DNA of 64,000 nt from Alteromonadaceae bacterium. Its GTDB lineage: Bacteria > Pseudomonadota > Gammaproteobacteria > Enterobacterales > Alteromonadaceae. The translations under genes and the position numbers were made by a program. The stretch is taken from positions 1 through 64,000 of the forward strand of contig JABXHM010000070.1 of NCBI GenBank assembly GCA_013373625.1, read 5' to 3'. Below are positions 44,179-53,767 of the stretch, one piece after another; position 1 is the first letter of the stretch; each line of letters starts with the position of its first letter. The notes beneath the pieces were generated by a model that made no database searches, was not told the origin of the DNA, and saw only the letters and a program-made list of their open reading frames with translations.

Positions 44179-45171
44179 ATGAGTAAATCGGTACAAGTGG
44201 TCAGCCAGATTGGCCAGCTACGCGGAAAAAACATGCTTACAAACGTTGCTTCAAGCTTACCAAAACTACTCATGCCACTGGTTGGGATCCTGTTATTTTT
44301 AGCGGTCTGGAATGGCGTCGCAAAATCGATTGATACCTCGCTGGGACAGTTTCCCGGGCCGGTGCAGGTGTGGGAGCAGAGTATTACGCTGCTGGATGAA
44401 CATAATCAGCAGCGTGAAAAGGCTGGCGCATTTTATGAACGTCAGGAAGAGCGCAATGCTAAACGTGTTGCGCAGGATCCGGGGTATGTTCCAAAAATCC
44501 GCGAATTTACGGGCGCGCCAACGTTTTTCGATCAAATCTGGACCAGTCTTTATACGGTAATGGTGGGCTTTTTAATCGCCAGTGTAATTGCGGTGCCTGT
44601 GGGGATTTTATGCGGCTTAAGCAAATCAGCGTACGCGGCGATGAATCCTCTGATCCAGATATTTAAACCCGTTTCTCCGTTGGCCTGGCTTCCATTGGTA
44701 ACAATGGTCGTCAGTGCCCTTTATGTCAGTGACGACCCAATGTTTTCTAAGTCATTCATTACCTCTGCCGTAACAGTGTCATTGTGCTGCCTGTGGCCAA
44801 CCCTGATTAATACGGCGGTGGGTGTATCCAACATTGATTCTGACCTGGTAAATGTAAGTAAAGTATTGCGGTTAAAGCCCTTGAGCCATGTGCAAAAAAT
44901 TGTATTGCCAGCGTCAATCCCCATGATTTTTACCGGCTTGCGTTTGTCGCTGGGTATTGGCTGGATGGTACTTATCGCGGCTGAAATGCTGGCGCAAAAT
45001 CCGGGCTTGGGCAAATTTGTGTGGGATGAGTTTCAAAACGGTAGTTCAGAATCGCTGGCCAGAATCATGGTCGCAGTGATCACCATTGGTATTATTGGTT
45101 TTATGCTTGATCGTCTGATGCTTGCGCTTCAGCGTTTCGCAAGTTGGGATAAAAATTCGGTGCTGCGCTAG
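44179..45171 (+). CDS. nrtB: Nitrate ABC transporter, permease
   Basis: 330 aa inner-membrane permease of the SsuC/NrtB type. Six hydrophobic segments; the EAA-like cytoplasmic loop near residue 225-245 (SKVLRLKPLSHVQKIVLPAS, 20 residues). A polar insert of about 60 residues follows the first helix (EQREKAGAFYERQEE region), usual for NtrB proteins. A duplicated ACGATGAGTAAA lies at its start (44164 and 44177); the second ATG is in frame, the first opens only a 6-codon frame. Confidence 0.92.
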   Translation: MSKSVQVVSQIGQLRGKNMLTNVASSLPKLLMPLVGILLFLAVWNGVAKSIDTSLGQFPGPVQVWEQSITLLDEHNQQREKAGAFYERQEERNAKRVAQDPGYVPKIREFTGAPTFFDQIWTSLYTVMVGFLIASVIAVPVGILCGLSKSAYAAMNPLIQIFKPVSPLAWLPLVTMVVSALYVSDDPMFSKSFITSAVTVSLCCLWPTLINTAVGVSNIDSDLVNVSKVLRLKPLSHVQKIVLPASIPMIFTGLRLSLGIGWMVLIAAEMLAQNPGLGKFVWDEFQNGSSESLARIMVAVITIGIIGFMLDRLMLALQRFASWDKNSVLR

Positions 45172-45198
45172 CAGTGTTGCTGAAACGAGGAATCTATT

Positions 45199-46047
45199 AT
45201 GCAAAGCAAACATTTAGAAATATCTCAGGTGGGCATTGATTTTCCAACACCGAAAGGGCCTTTTACGGCACTGACAGATGTGAACCTGAAGATAAAAAAA
45301 GGTGAGTTTATCTCCCTGATAGGGCACTCCGGATGCGGTAAATCTACCGTACTTAATATCGTGGCAGGTCTTTATCAGGCTACAACAGGTGGCGTTATAC
45401 TGGATGACAGTGAAGTCACCGAGCCAGGACCGGAAAGGGCGGTGGTATTTCAGAATCATTCACTGTTACCCTGGCTGACGGTCTACAAAAACGTAGAGCT
45501 GGCGGTTAAACAAACCCAGAAAAGTAAATCCAAAAAAGAAATGCGTGATTGGATTTTGCACAATCTGGAGCTGGTTCACATGACGCATGCACTGGACAAA
45601 CTGCCATCGGAAATATCCGGCGGTATGAAGCAACGCGTGGGCATTGCACGCGCGTTGGCGATGGAGCCAAAGGTGTTACTCATGGATGAACCTTTTGGTG
45701 CCCTCGACGCCTTAACACGCGCCCATTTGCAAGACTCACTTATGGACATTCATGCCGAATTGGGCAATACGGTGATCATGATTACCCATGATGTTGATGA
45801 AGCCGTATTGTTATCCGATCGTATCGTTATGATGACAAATGGTCCGGCTGCCACCATTGGTGAGATACTGGATGTGAAACTCGCGCGGCCTCGTGACCGT
45901 TTGGTACTGGCAGATAACCCGGAATATAACCATTACCGACACGAAGTACTGACCTTTTTGTACGAAAAGCAGAAAAAAGTGGAACCGGTATCAAGCTACA
46001 AAAAAGCGCAACAAAGTAAAACGTCTAAAAAATCTGACGTTGCTTAG
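45199..46047 (+). CDS. nrtC: Nitrate ABC transporter, ATP-binding protein
   Basis: 282 aa cytoplasmic ATPase. Walker A GHSGCGKST, Q-loop FQNHSLLPW, signature ISGGMKQRVGIARA and Walker B VLLMDEPFGALDA. It has the ATPase part only, so it corresponds to NrtD or the N-terminal half of cyanobacterial NrtC. Lysine-rich C-terminal tail. CGAGGAAT precedes the ATG. Confidence 0.92.
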   Translation: MQSKHLEISQVGIDFPTPKGPFTALTDVNLKIKKGEFISLIGHSGCGKSTVLNIVAGLYQATTGGVILDDSEVTEPGPERAVVFQNHSLLPWLTVYKNVELAVKQTQKSKSKKEMRDWILHNLELVHMTHALDKLPSEISGGMKQRVGIARALAMEPKVLLMDEPFGALDALTRAHLQDSLMDIHAELGNTVIMITHDVDEAVLLSDRIVMMTNGPAATIGEILDVKLARPRDRLVLADNPEYNHYRHEVLTFLYEKQKKVEPVSSYKKAQQSKTSKKSDVA

Positions 46048-46127
46048 TTAAATATTACTAAACAAATAGTTAGCTCGACCTTATGAGGTTGGGCCAGGAT
46101 ATCTCACGCTCAATTTAGGAATTTATC

Positions 46128-47342
46128 ATGAAAACACAATGTTCTTTTTTCAAACGAGGCTTGCTGGCTACGGTTGTTTCTGCTGCCTTATTACCTGCTG
46201 CTCAGGCCGCGACCCAGTGGCATGATGCGCTGTCTGACTCCAAGGCATCAGCCAGTTTTAACCTGCGCTACGAAGGTGCGAATCAGGATAATGCGGTAAA
46301 GGATGCCAGTGCGCTAACGCTGCGTACCTTACTGAGCTTCGAATCCGGTGAGTACAAGGGCTTTTCATTTAAAGCCGATTTGGAAGATGTCACTATCGTA
46401 ATGGGGCAGGGCGATTACACGGTTGGGCCGACTGGCTATAACCCCGGACAGTATTCCGTCATTGCTGATCCGGAAACCACAGAATTGAATCAGGGCTATG
46501 TGCAGTTTAAAAATAACGGCCTGACCGTTAAAGCCGGACGGCAGATCATTACGCTGGACGGCCATCGGTTTGTTGGCCACGTTGGCTGGCGTCAGGATTG
46601 GCAAACCTATGATGCGGTGTCGGTAAACTACAAGGCGAGTGATAAGCTGAACGCGTTTTATGCTTATTTGACCAAACGTAACCGTATTTTTGCTGAAGCG
46701 GCGGATATCGACTCAAAAGATCATTTACTCAACATCAGTTACAAAAACGATTTTGGCAAGTTAACCGCTTATGCGTACCAGCTTGAAGTCGATAATAACA
46801 TCGATAACAGCCTGGATACCTACGGTGTAAGTTATGCCGGCGCCTATACAACGGATGCCGTTAAGTGGCTTTACAGTGCAGAATTTGCCACTCAGTCAAG
46901 CGAAGCGGCAGCGACTGATTATTCTGCCACTTACGCGATGCTGGAAGCAGGCGCAGTGATTTCGGGTGTCACCGCAAAGCTGGGTTATGAGCTACTGGGC
47001 TCTGATGATGGGATGTACGGCTTTGCCACGCCACTGGCGACCCTGCATAAATTTAATGGCTGGTCAGATCAATGGTTAGGCACGCCAGCGCAGGGGTTAC
47101 AGGATGTCTATGTAAGTGCGGCAACGAAGTTGGCCGGTGGCAACTGGTTGTTTGTGTACCACGACTTCAGTGCCGATGAAGCGAGTACCACGGTTGACGA
47201 TCTCGGTAGTGAGATCAATATCCAGTACACCACCAAAATTGCTGAAAAATTTACCTTTGGTGCCAAGTATGCCAATTATTCAGCCGGTGATATAAAAGTC
47301 GACACCGACAAATTATGGGTTTGGGTTTCAACCAAATTTTAA
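46128..47342 (+). CDS. Outer-membrane porin, alginate-export family
   Basis: 404 aa beta-barrel. Signal peptide (about 1-27, ending QAA), then alternating strands to a C-terminal aromatic end (VWVSTKF). Pattern NLRYEGANQDNAVKDASALT shortened to NLRYEGANQD; GRQIITLDGHRFVGHVGWRQ (20 residues) typical of the alginate-export porin group. Within the nrt operon it probably lets nitrate cross the outer membrane; this is inference from position. An imperfect hairpin CGACCT/AGGTTG (46077-46094) precedes it. Confidence 0.78.
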   Translation: MKTQCSFFKRGLLATVVSAALLPAAQAATQWHDALSDSKASASFNLRYEGANQDNAVKDASALTLRTLLSFESGEYKGFSFKADLEDVTIVMGQGDYTVGPTGYNPGQYSVIADPETTELNQGYVQFKNNGLTVKAGRQIITLDGHRFVGHVGWRQDWQTYDAVSVNYKASDKLNAFYAYLTKRNRIFAEAADIDSKDHLLNISYKNDFGKLTAYAYQLEVDNNIDNSLDTYGVSYAGAYTTDAVKWLYSAEFATQSSEAAATDYSATYAMLEAGAVISGVTAKLGYELLGSDDGMYGFATPLATLHKFNGWSDQWLGTPAQGLQDVYVSAATKLAGGNWLFVYHDFSADEASTTVDDLGSEINIQYTTKIAEKFTFGAKYANYSAGDIKVDTDKLWVWVSTKF

Positions 47343-47357
47343 GGAAGCAAGCTGATC

Positions 47358-47954
47358 ATGTGTGCAGTATCCGGTATTCAGGACCTTATCGAACAGCCTC
47401 CTCACCATTGCCTGGGTGTTATTCTGGCAGGAGGACGTTCATCACGAATGGGTAAAGACAAAGCAACCGTGCAAATTGGACAACGCACGATGCTGGATAT
47501 TACCCGTTCCTTACTGGATGCTGTACCCCTCAATGGTCACATAGTGGTTGGTGGTGATTTTGCTGACTGGACTGAACAATACCGCGGCAACGGACCGGGC
47601 CGGGCTATTTGTGAAGTCATAGCAAACATCGCTATACCTGCCTCATCCGCAACAGCATATGTGGTGTTTGTGCCTGTGGATATGCCGTTACTGACGCCAG
47701 AGAGACTACAACAACTCATTCAGTTAGCCAAGATTACCCGGCGCGCCGTGTATTTTAACGAACACTTCCTGCCGCTTGTCGTGCCTGTTACTCCGGTAAT
47801 CTGTGATAGTCTGGGAAAGCTAACTCAGCACTATGCATCGCCCTCAGTACGCCGACTGCTGTCGATAATAAATGCTTTTGCAGTGACATTTACCGGCGCT
47901 AAACAAGAGCTGTCGAACATTAACAGCCCTGCCGATCTGGCCTTATTAACCTGA
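47358..47954 (+). CDS. mobA: Molybdenum cofactor guanylyltransferase
   Basis: 198 aa cytoplasmic enzyme making Mo-bis-MGD, the cofactor of NasA. GVILAGGRSSRMGKDKA is the nucleotide-binding signature, and FVPVDMPLLTPE holds the metal-binding Asp. Position at the end of the nitrate cluster supports service to NasA. Confidence 0.92.
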   Translation: MCAVSGIQDLIEQPPHHCLGVILAGGRSSRMGKDKATVQIGQRTMLDITRSLLDAVPLNGHIVVGGDFADWTEQYRGNGPGRAICEVIANIAIPASSATAYVVFVPVDMPLLTPERLQQLIQLAKITRRAVYFNEHFLPLVVPVTPVICDSLGKLTQHYASPSVRRLLSIINAFAVTFTGAKQELSNINSPADLALLT

Positions 47955-48234
47955 GAGTGCTCTCTGATTGCGACATACATCAGGCGCAGGCCAGTTTAGG
48001 CTTCCCGTTCACTCCTTTTCAATAACGCGGTCTCAGGGGATGAACGTGGTAAGCGAGAATCCGGGCAAGCTCTTATTAAGCGCGATATATGCAAAATATA
48101 GTTGAATTTTTCTAGACTCGAATTTATTACGGTCTAAACTTGTATTGAGTACCCATGCAAATACAAAGGGGTGCTTAGTAATTCAGTAATACAGGATGTA
48201 AGTCACCATATTTTTTGGACAACAGGTGGACGGG
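47955..48234. other. Intergenic region before the diguanylate cyclase gene
   Basis: No gene and no clear terminator after mobA beyond a small AGAGTGCTCTCT palindrome (47954-47965). Probably holds the GGDEF gene promoter. Confidence 0.35.
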
Positions 48235-49512
48235 ATGACTACTGAAACAACTTTTGCGTCAACGTTTGAACAGTGCGGTGTGGGATTGGCACATGTTCAT
48301 CCGGATGGAAGCTTCATTCGCGTCAATCAGGCATTAAGTGATTTTTTAGGCTATTCCAGGGCTGAACTTGTAGCGCTTAACTTTCAACAAATTACCCATC
48401 CGGACCACCTTGATAAAGATCTGCTTCACGTGGCCAATGTGCTTGAAGGTATTTATGATTCCTATCAAATGGAAAAGTTGTATATCCATAAAAAGGGCCA
48501 CCTGGTCTGGGGCAACCTCACCGTTACGCTGGTTCGCAATGCGGATGGCTCACCTGCATTTTTTGTCTCGGTCATTGAAGATATCGATGAGAAAAAACGC
48601 ATAGAGCAAAATTATTTTGAATCGCAGGAAACGTTACGTTCTATTATAAGTTCGTTGTCGGACCGAATGGCAGTGTGGGTTGTCTCACCTGATCTGTCAT
48701 CACTGGTCTTTGTCAATGAAGGCTACCAACGTATATGGGGGCGCAGTGGCAAAGAACTGTATGAAAACCCTCGAAGTTTTATCGATCATGTTCACGTTGC
48801 TGACCGTCAGCGGATACTCAACTTTTATCGTCAGCGCATCACCCAGCCATGGCAATTTGAATATCGGGTCATGCGCGATGATGGGGAACTGCGCTATATT
48901 CGGGAACGGGGTGAGGTGATCCACGATCATTATGGCGAAGTGATTAGTCTGGTGACCACGGCTGACGACATTACCCATGATAAACAATTAAATGAAGCAC
49001 TGAAGTCGGCCAATCATAAGCTTGAGTTGCTGTCGCGCATTGATGGCCTTACCGGAATTGATAACCGCCGCGAGTGCATACGGTCTATTGGGGTGGAATG
49101 CAAACGGTTGGATCGGATCAGCGATCGTACTACCTCGACCCTGGCGTTTCTGGATTTAGATAAATTTAAATATATTAATGATCATTACGGCCATCATGTT
49201 GGTGACAAAGCATTGCTGGCTTTCACCAATCGGATAAAGTCTGAAATGCGTGATAACGACCTGGTCGGGCGTTATGGCGGCGACGAGTTTTTACTGTTAT
49301 TGCGAGACACAACAGTGGAAGATGCCGAACTTGTGATTGAACGTATTTTCAGGAAACCACTAACGGTGAGCAACGAGGAAGGCAAACAGGTACCCATATA
49401 TTGTTCTGTAGGGCTGGCCCAATGGCAACCCGGGCTGGGCAGCGTGCAAGAGTGGATTGAGCACGCTGACCGTCAAATGTACACTGCCAAGAACAGTAAA
49501 AAGTCGAACTAA
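48235..49512 (+). CDS. PAS-domain diguanylate cyclase
   Basis: 425 aa, no membrane segment. Two PAS domains (about 5-120 and 135-255) each with a PAC-like end (FFVSVIEDIDEKKR and LVTTADDITHD), then a GGDEF domain (about 285-425). The active site RYGGDEF is intact, and RDND five residues before it is a canonical RxxD inhibitory site, so it should make cyclic di-GMP with feedback control. ATG at 48235 has AGGTGG upstream; GTG at 48226 is a poorer start. Confidence 0.9.
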   Translation: MTTETTFASTFEQCGVGLAHVHPDGSFIRVNQALSDFLGYSRAELVALNFQQITHPDHLDKDLLHVANVLEGIYDSYQMEKLYIHKKGHLVWGNLTVTLVRNADGSPAFFVSVIEDIDEKKRIEQNYFESQETLRSIISSLSDRMAVWVVSPDLSSLVFVNEGYQRIWGRSGKELYENPRSFIDHVHVADRQRILNFYRQRITQPWQFEYRVMRDDGELRYIRERGEVIHDHYGEVISLVTTADDITHDKQLNEALKSANHKLELLSRIDGLTGIDNRRECIRSIGVECKRLDRISDRTTSTLAFLDLDKFKYINDHYGHHVGDKALLAFTNRIKSEMRDNDLVGRYGGDEFLLLLRDTTVEDAELVIERIFRKPLTVSNEEGKQVPIYCSVGLAQWQPGLGSVQEWIEHADRQMYTAKNSKKSN

Positions 49513-49518
49513 TACTGG

Positions 49519-50751
49519 TTACTGTTGCCGGCCCCATTGCGCAATCGTGTCCCGCTCAGCATCGGTCATGTTTGTTTTGTTTAGAAACGGCATGTCACGA
49601 GTGACGGTGGTGCGATGCACTAACTGTGGTGCCTGACGTTGAATTTGCTGCCAGTTATCAAACTTAACACCCAATGGCGCGACTTTAAATATTTGGTCAG
49701 TAGGGTTACTGGCATGACAACCCTGGCAATGTGTGGTCACGATGGTTAACACCTGTTTGTCGAGCTCAGACATTGAATCGTCTGTCTGCGCGGTGTTTAT
49801 GGTGCTGGCTGCTGGTTTTGAGCTGATTGTACTTGTTTCAGCAGTACGCAGCTGTGGCCAGGACACCCATAAAGCCACCAGTAATAAACCGACCGCACCG
49901 CTAATAAGCACGCCCGGACTGAATTTACCTACATGACGCAAGTTGAAGAAATGTCTTATCCACGCTGACAGCGCCATGATAGCAACTAACACTAACCAGT
50001 TTTGCGGGTGTTGATAGGTCATCGGATAATGATTGCTGATCATAATAAACAAAATTGGCAGGGTCAGATAATTATTGTGCACTGAGCGTAACTTTGCACC
50101 CGCGCCCCAGGCAGGATTTACTGGTTTCTTAGCCGCTACCGCGTCGACCATTTTACGTTGTGCTGGCATGATATTAAGCCACACATTGGCTACCATTATC
50201 GAGCCGATGAGGGCGCCAATATGGATATATGCCCCGCGACCACTGAACCACTGTGTTGCCAGATAGCTGGCAACGACCAGCAACGCAATAAACGCTACTG
50301 CAAACAATTTTGGGTAATTTGCTAAGGGTGTCCGACAGGCCAGTTCATACAGCAACACGCCCCCCGCCAGTAATGATAATCCGCGGGTAATGGCTTCAGC
50401 TTCGCTCATTGCCATAACCGAGGGGTCAATGAGATAAGCAGACGCAGCAAAATAATACACAATGATCAACAGCGCAAAACCGCTCAGCCAGGTGGAGTAA
50501 GCTTCCCATTTAAACCAGTGCAAGTTTTTAGGCATGGCTTCAGGACCGTAGGCGTATTTCGCGACTTCATAAAACCCGCCGCCATGCACTGCCCATAGAT
50601 CACCTTTAATGCCTTTTTGCTTTTTCCACTCCGGGGGCGACTCCAGGCTGTTATCCAGCCATACAAAATAAAACGATGCCCCAATCCAGGCGATACCGGC
50701 AATAACATGAAACCATCGTACAAATAATGAAAGCCAATCAAGCCACGGCAT
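49519..50751 (-). CDS. puuD: Urate hydroxylase PuuD (membrane cytochrome form)
   Basis: 410 aa inner-membrane protein oxidising urate to 5-hydroxyisourate. About eight transmembrane helices (DUF989 part; WFHVIAGIAWIGASFYFVWL near the N-terminus) then a C-terminal cytochrome c domain with CQGCH (about residue 345) and methionine-rich end. Last gene of the xdh operon; it overlaps guaD by 14 bp. Confidence 0.9.
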   Translation of the reverse strand: MPWLDWLSLFVRWFHVIAGIAWIGASFYFVWLDNSLESPPEWKKQKGIKGDLWAVHGGGFYEVAKYAYGPEAMPKNLHWFKWEAYSTWLSGFALLIIVYYFAASAYLIDPSVMAMSEAEAITRGLSLLAGGVLLYELACRTPLANYPKLFAVAFIALLVVASYLATQWFSGRGAYIHIGALIGSIMVANVWLNIMPAQRKMVDAVAAKKPVNPAWGAGAKLRSVHNNYLTLPILFIMISNHYPMTYQHPQNWLVLVAIMALSAWIRHFFNLRHVGKFSPGVLISGAVGLLLVALWVSWPQLRTAETSTISSKPAASTINTAQTDDSMSELDKQVLTIVTTHCQGCHASNPTDQIFKVAPLGVKFDNWQQIQRQAPQLVHRTTVTRDMPFLNKTNMTDAERDTIAQWGRQQ

Positions 50752-52054
50752 CGGCGTGCTCCTGTTGTTGATACTGAGGGTGTCCGGCTACCCAGGTAGC
50801 CACAGTGGCGCGGTCGTCACCCAGCATAGTGAGGGCGAATAATGCGTCTTCACAACTGCTGTCGTCTTTTACGCGCAGTTTGGTTAATGGGTCAAAGCGA
50901 GGGTTTAACACCACAAAGTCGGCGTCGCTGCCAACATTGAAATTACCAATTTTATCGCTTAAACCAAGGCTATGGGCGGCGCCTTGGGTGAGCATATAAA
51001 AGCCTTGTAATGCCGACAGTTTATATTGCCTTAACTGACAAATTTTATAAGCTTCGCCAAGTGTTTTAAGCAAATTGAAACTGGTACCGCCGCCGACATC
51101 GGTAGCCAGTGTAACTGGTACGTTAAACTGATCTGCCTTGGCCATTTCAAACAAGCCGCTACCTAAAAATAAGTTTGAGGTGGGGCAAAAGGCAGCGACT
51201 GCGCCGCGGTCGGCCATGCGTTGCCATTCATCGTCTGACAAATGAATACAATGGCCATACACGGCACGTGGACGTACCATGTGATACTTCTCATACACGG
51301 CAAGGTAGTCTTCACATTCCGGATAAAGCGTTTTTACCCAGGCAATTTCATCGTGGTTTTCTGACAGGTGAGTTTGAATAAACACGTCGTCATATTGCTG
51401 GGCCAGTTCGCCCAACGCTGCCATTTGTGCACTGCTGCTGGTGGGGGCAAAACGTGGAGTGAGCGCATAGTAGTTTCGCCCTTTGCCATGGTAGCGATCG
51501 ATAAGGTCAGCGCTATCGCGTTGAGCCGATGATGGCGTGTCCTGCAGCCAGTCAGGGCAGTGCCTGTCCATGCATACCTTACCTGCAACGGTGAGCATGT
51601 TCCGCGCTGCTGCGGCCTCAAACAGTGCCTCGGCACTGGCTTTATGTACGCTGGAAAATACCAACCCTGTCGTGGTGCCGTTCTTAAGGCACTCATTCAA
51701 AAAGATATCAGCCATGCGGGCACACAGCGCCGGATCAGAAAATTGCCCCTCGGCCGGAAAAGTGAAGTTGTCCAGCCACGTAAGCAGTTGCTCGCCGTAT
51801 TTAGCAATAATTTCGGTCTGCGGAAAATGTAAATGGGTATCAATGAGCCCCGGCAAAACAAGATAGCCACGATAGTCTTTTATTGTGGCAGCCGGATATT
51901 GTGCGTTCAGTTCGCTGAAATGACCAACGGCAACAATTTTGCCGTTTTCTATCACCAGGGCGCCATCGTTAAAGCTTTGCAGATCGCGTGCAAAATGCCG
52001 GGTTGCTTTGGGAAAATGATGAATCGCCCCACGAATTAATTGCTGCTTAACCAC
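50738..52054 (-). CDS. guaD: Guanine deaminase
   Basis: 438 aa cytoplasmic zinc amidohydrolase converting guanine to xanthine. Metal site GLIDTHLHFPQTEI, then QTHLSEN, YGHCIHLSD and ATDVGGGTSFN carry the expected His/Asp residues. Feeds xanthine to the XdhAB enzyme of the same operon. Starts one base from the end of uraH (shared base), so coupled. Confidence 0.95.
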   Translation of the reverse strand: MVKQQLIRGAIHHFPKATRHFARDLQSFNDGALVIENGKIVAVGHFSELNAQYPAATIKDYRGYLVLPGLIDTHLHFPQTEIIAKYGEQLLTWLDNFTFPAEGQFSDPALCARMADIFLNECLKNGTTTGLVFSSVHKASAEALFEAAAARNMLTVAGKVCMDRHCPDWLQDTPSSAQRDSADLIDRYHGKGRNYYALTPRFAPTSSSAQMAALGELAQQYDDVFIQTHLSENHDEIAWVKTLYPECEDYLAVYEKYHMVRPRAVYGHCIHLSDDEWQRMADRGAVAAFCPTSNLFLGSGLFEMAKADQFNVPVTLATDVGGGTSFNLLKTLGEAYKICQLRQYKLSALQGFYMLTQGAAHSLGLSDKIGNFNVGSDADFVVLNPRFDPLTKLRVKDDSSCEDALFALTMLGDDRATVATWVAGHPQYQQQEHADAVA

Positions 52055-52377
52055 TAGCTACCCCGATAACTACTAAAACCAAATGGCGAAATCAGTAGCG
52101 GCACATGGTAATGGCCACCGGCTTCTGTCATTTCAAAATGAATGTCTACAAACGGGTAGAAAGACTCACCATGTGTGCTGCGTAAATAGCTATCACATTC
52201 AAAACGTAAATGATAAATACCTGCATCAAATGACATGTCAGCCCAGTCTTTACAGCGGCCATCTTCATTTGTGCTGGCGCTGACTGAGGTACCGTCAGGG
52301 GCGGTAAGAGTAATAGGTAGGCCGGCCACGGGTTTACCTGAAGTGGTATCGAGCACGTGACTTGATAAACTGATCAT
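52054..52377 (-). CDS. uraH: 5-hydroxyisourate hydrolase
   Basis: 107 aa transthyretin-like enzyme that opens 5-hydroxyisourate to OHCU. LSSHVLDTTSGKPVAG at the start and the diagnostic YRGS C-terminus are both present. No signal peptide, so cytoplasmic. Overlaps uraD by four bases. Confidence 0.95.
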   Translation of the reverse strand: MISLSSHVLDTTSGKPVAGLPITLTAPDGTSVSASTNEDGRCKDWADMSFDAGIYHLRFECDSYLRSTHGESFYPFVDIHFEMTEAGGHYHVPLLISPFGFSSYRGS

Positions 52378-52910
52378 GATGTAGGTTCTCCTGCTGACTG
52401 CGCATCGGCGTTCAGTGCTTTGCCAAGACGCAATAAGGTAATTTGAATTTGTTGCTCGGCTGCGTTTTTAAGTTCGGTTGCAGTATCGTTCGGCAGACGC
52501 TGGCGAAGTTCATCGAGCATGGCCTCGGCGCTAAGACCCGTGGCACAAATGATAAAAATAAAGCCGTGTTTGGCTAAGTATTCGTGATTAAGCTGGTGTA
52601 GTTGGCTTAATGTGGCTTCACTGGCTGCAGCTGTGCCTTTTTGTTCAACTGAAGCCGTTGCTTTGGTGCTGGCAAACCTGGCCCGTAAACTATTAACGTC
52701 ACCAATCATCGGGTGGGCTTCAAAGGCTTCACGGGCGTCATCTTCGTTCATGGTTTGCCAGCTTTCCCTGGCTGCTTTATATAACGCTTGTGGTTCGTGG
52801 TAAGGGCGCGCAGCAACCATTAAGCTAACCCAGCGCGAAGCGGCACAGGTTTGTTCAAACCATGCGCTGGCAGCGCTATCGTCTAACCTGTTTAATTGGT
52901 CTAATGTCAT
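52374..52910 (-). CDS. uraD: OHCU decarboxylase
   Basis: 178 aa, 2-oxo-4-hydroxy-4-carboxy-5-ureidoimidazoline decarboxylase yielding S-allantoin. The catalytic histidine lies in AHPMIGDVNSLRARF, and FIFIICATGLSAEAML is the family core. ATGA overlap with xdhC. Confidence 0.93.
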   Translation of the reverse strand: MTLDQLNRLDDSAASAWFEQTCAASRWVSLMVAARPYHEPQALYKAARESWQTMNEDDAREAFEAHPMIGDVNSLRARFASTKATASVEQKGTAAASEATLSQLHQLNHEYLAKHGFIFIICATGLSAEAMLDELRQRLPNDTATELKNAAEQQIQITLLRLGKALNADAQSAGEPTS

Positions 52911-53767
52911 GTGATATTGGCCTGTGAAGAAGCAACAGGCTCGGTCTGTTGCGAGGTATGATTAACGCCATGTAAGCGCTGGATAATTTGTGCACTCACC
53001 GAAACCGCTACCTCTATGGGCTGCTTGCCCGGAATATCCGTCAGCCCGATGGGACTGTAGAAATCTTCCAGGCGTCGATTGTTGATACCTTTTGCGGCCA
53101 GACGATGGACAAAACGTTTGGCTTTGGTGTGCGAACCGATCATGCCAACATAAGGCAGATGTTCTTGTTTCAGCGCTTTCTCGGCCAGTTCAAAATCGAG
53201 TTGGTGGTCATGAGTCATGATGACTACCCAACTACCACTGGGCAGCAATGGTATTTCGCCGGCTGGCGTATCATCGGCGATAAATTCTACGTTCGACGCC
53301 AGAGGCTGAGCCGGGGTCAACGACTCCCGATTATCAATCCAGCGAATGGTGAGCGGCAGCTGCGCTAAGATAGGCACCAGTGCCTGGGCAACATGACCGG
53401 CGCCAAATAAGGCCAGGACCTGACGGTGACTGACGTGAGTTTCAATGAGTATTTTAATGGCGCCACCACAGCACTGCCCCAGTGTGCTGGCGAGTGGAAA
53501 ATGATGCAGCGCTTGTTGGTTGTGGTTGCCCTGAATGCTTTGTGCCAGCGCCTCACGAGCCAGTTCAATGGCTTTAAACTCTAGATGACCACCACCGATA
53601 GTATCGTACTGACGACCAGCGGTGACCACCATTTTTGTGCCTTGTTCGCGTGGTGTTGAGCCTGCTGTAGTGACCACCGTAATCAATGCATAACCCTCAG
53701 CCTGGCGTTCACAGTGGTGAATGGCTTCGTACCAGCGTCGGATTTGCCAGTTTTCAGTTTGCATCAT
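52907..53767 (-). CDS. xdhC: Xanthine dehydrogenase accessory protein
   Basis: 286 aa molybdenum-cofactor insertase for XdhB. N-terminal ITVVTTAGSTPREQGTKMVV (20 residues) and a Rossmann-like ALFGAGHVAQALVPIL segment are typical. The start near 53767 has AGGAAGG upstream; the frame runs to 53806 inside xdhB but without ribosome binding site. Confidence 0.92.
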   Translation of the reverse strand: MMQTENWQIRRWYEAIHHCERQAEGYALITVVTTAGSTPREQGTKMVVTAGRQYDTIGGGHLEFKAIELAREALAQSIQGNHNQQALHHFPLASTLGQCCGGAIKILIETHVSHRQVLALFGAGHVAQALVPILAQLPLTIRWIDNRESLTPAQPLASNVEFIADDTPAGEIPLLPSGSWVVIMTHDHQLDFELAEKALKQEHLPYVGMIGSHTKAKRFVHRLAAKGINNRRLEDFYSPIGLTDIPGKQPIEVAVSVSAQIIQRLHGVNHTSQQTEPVASSQANIT

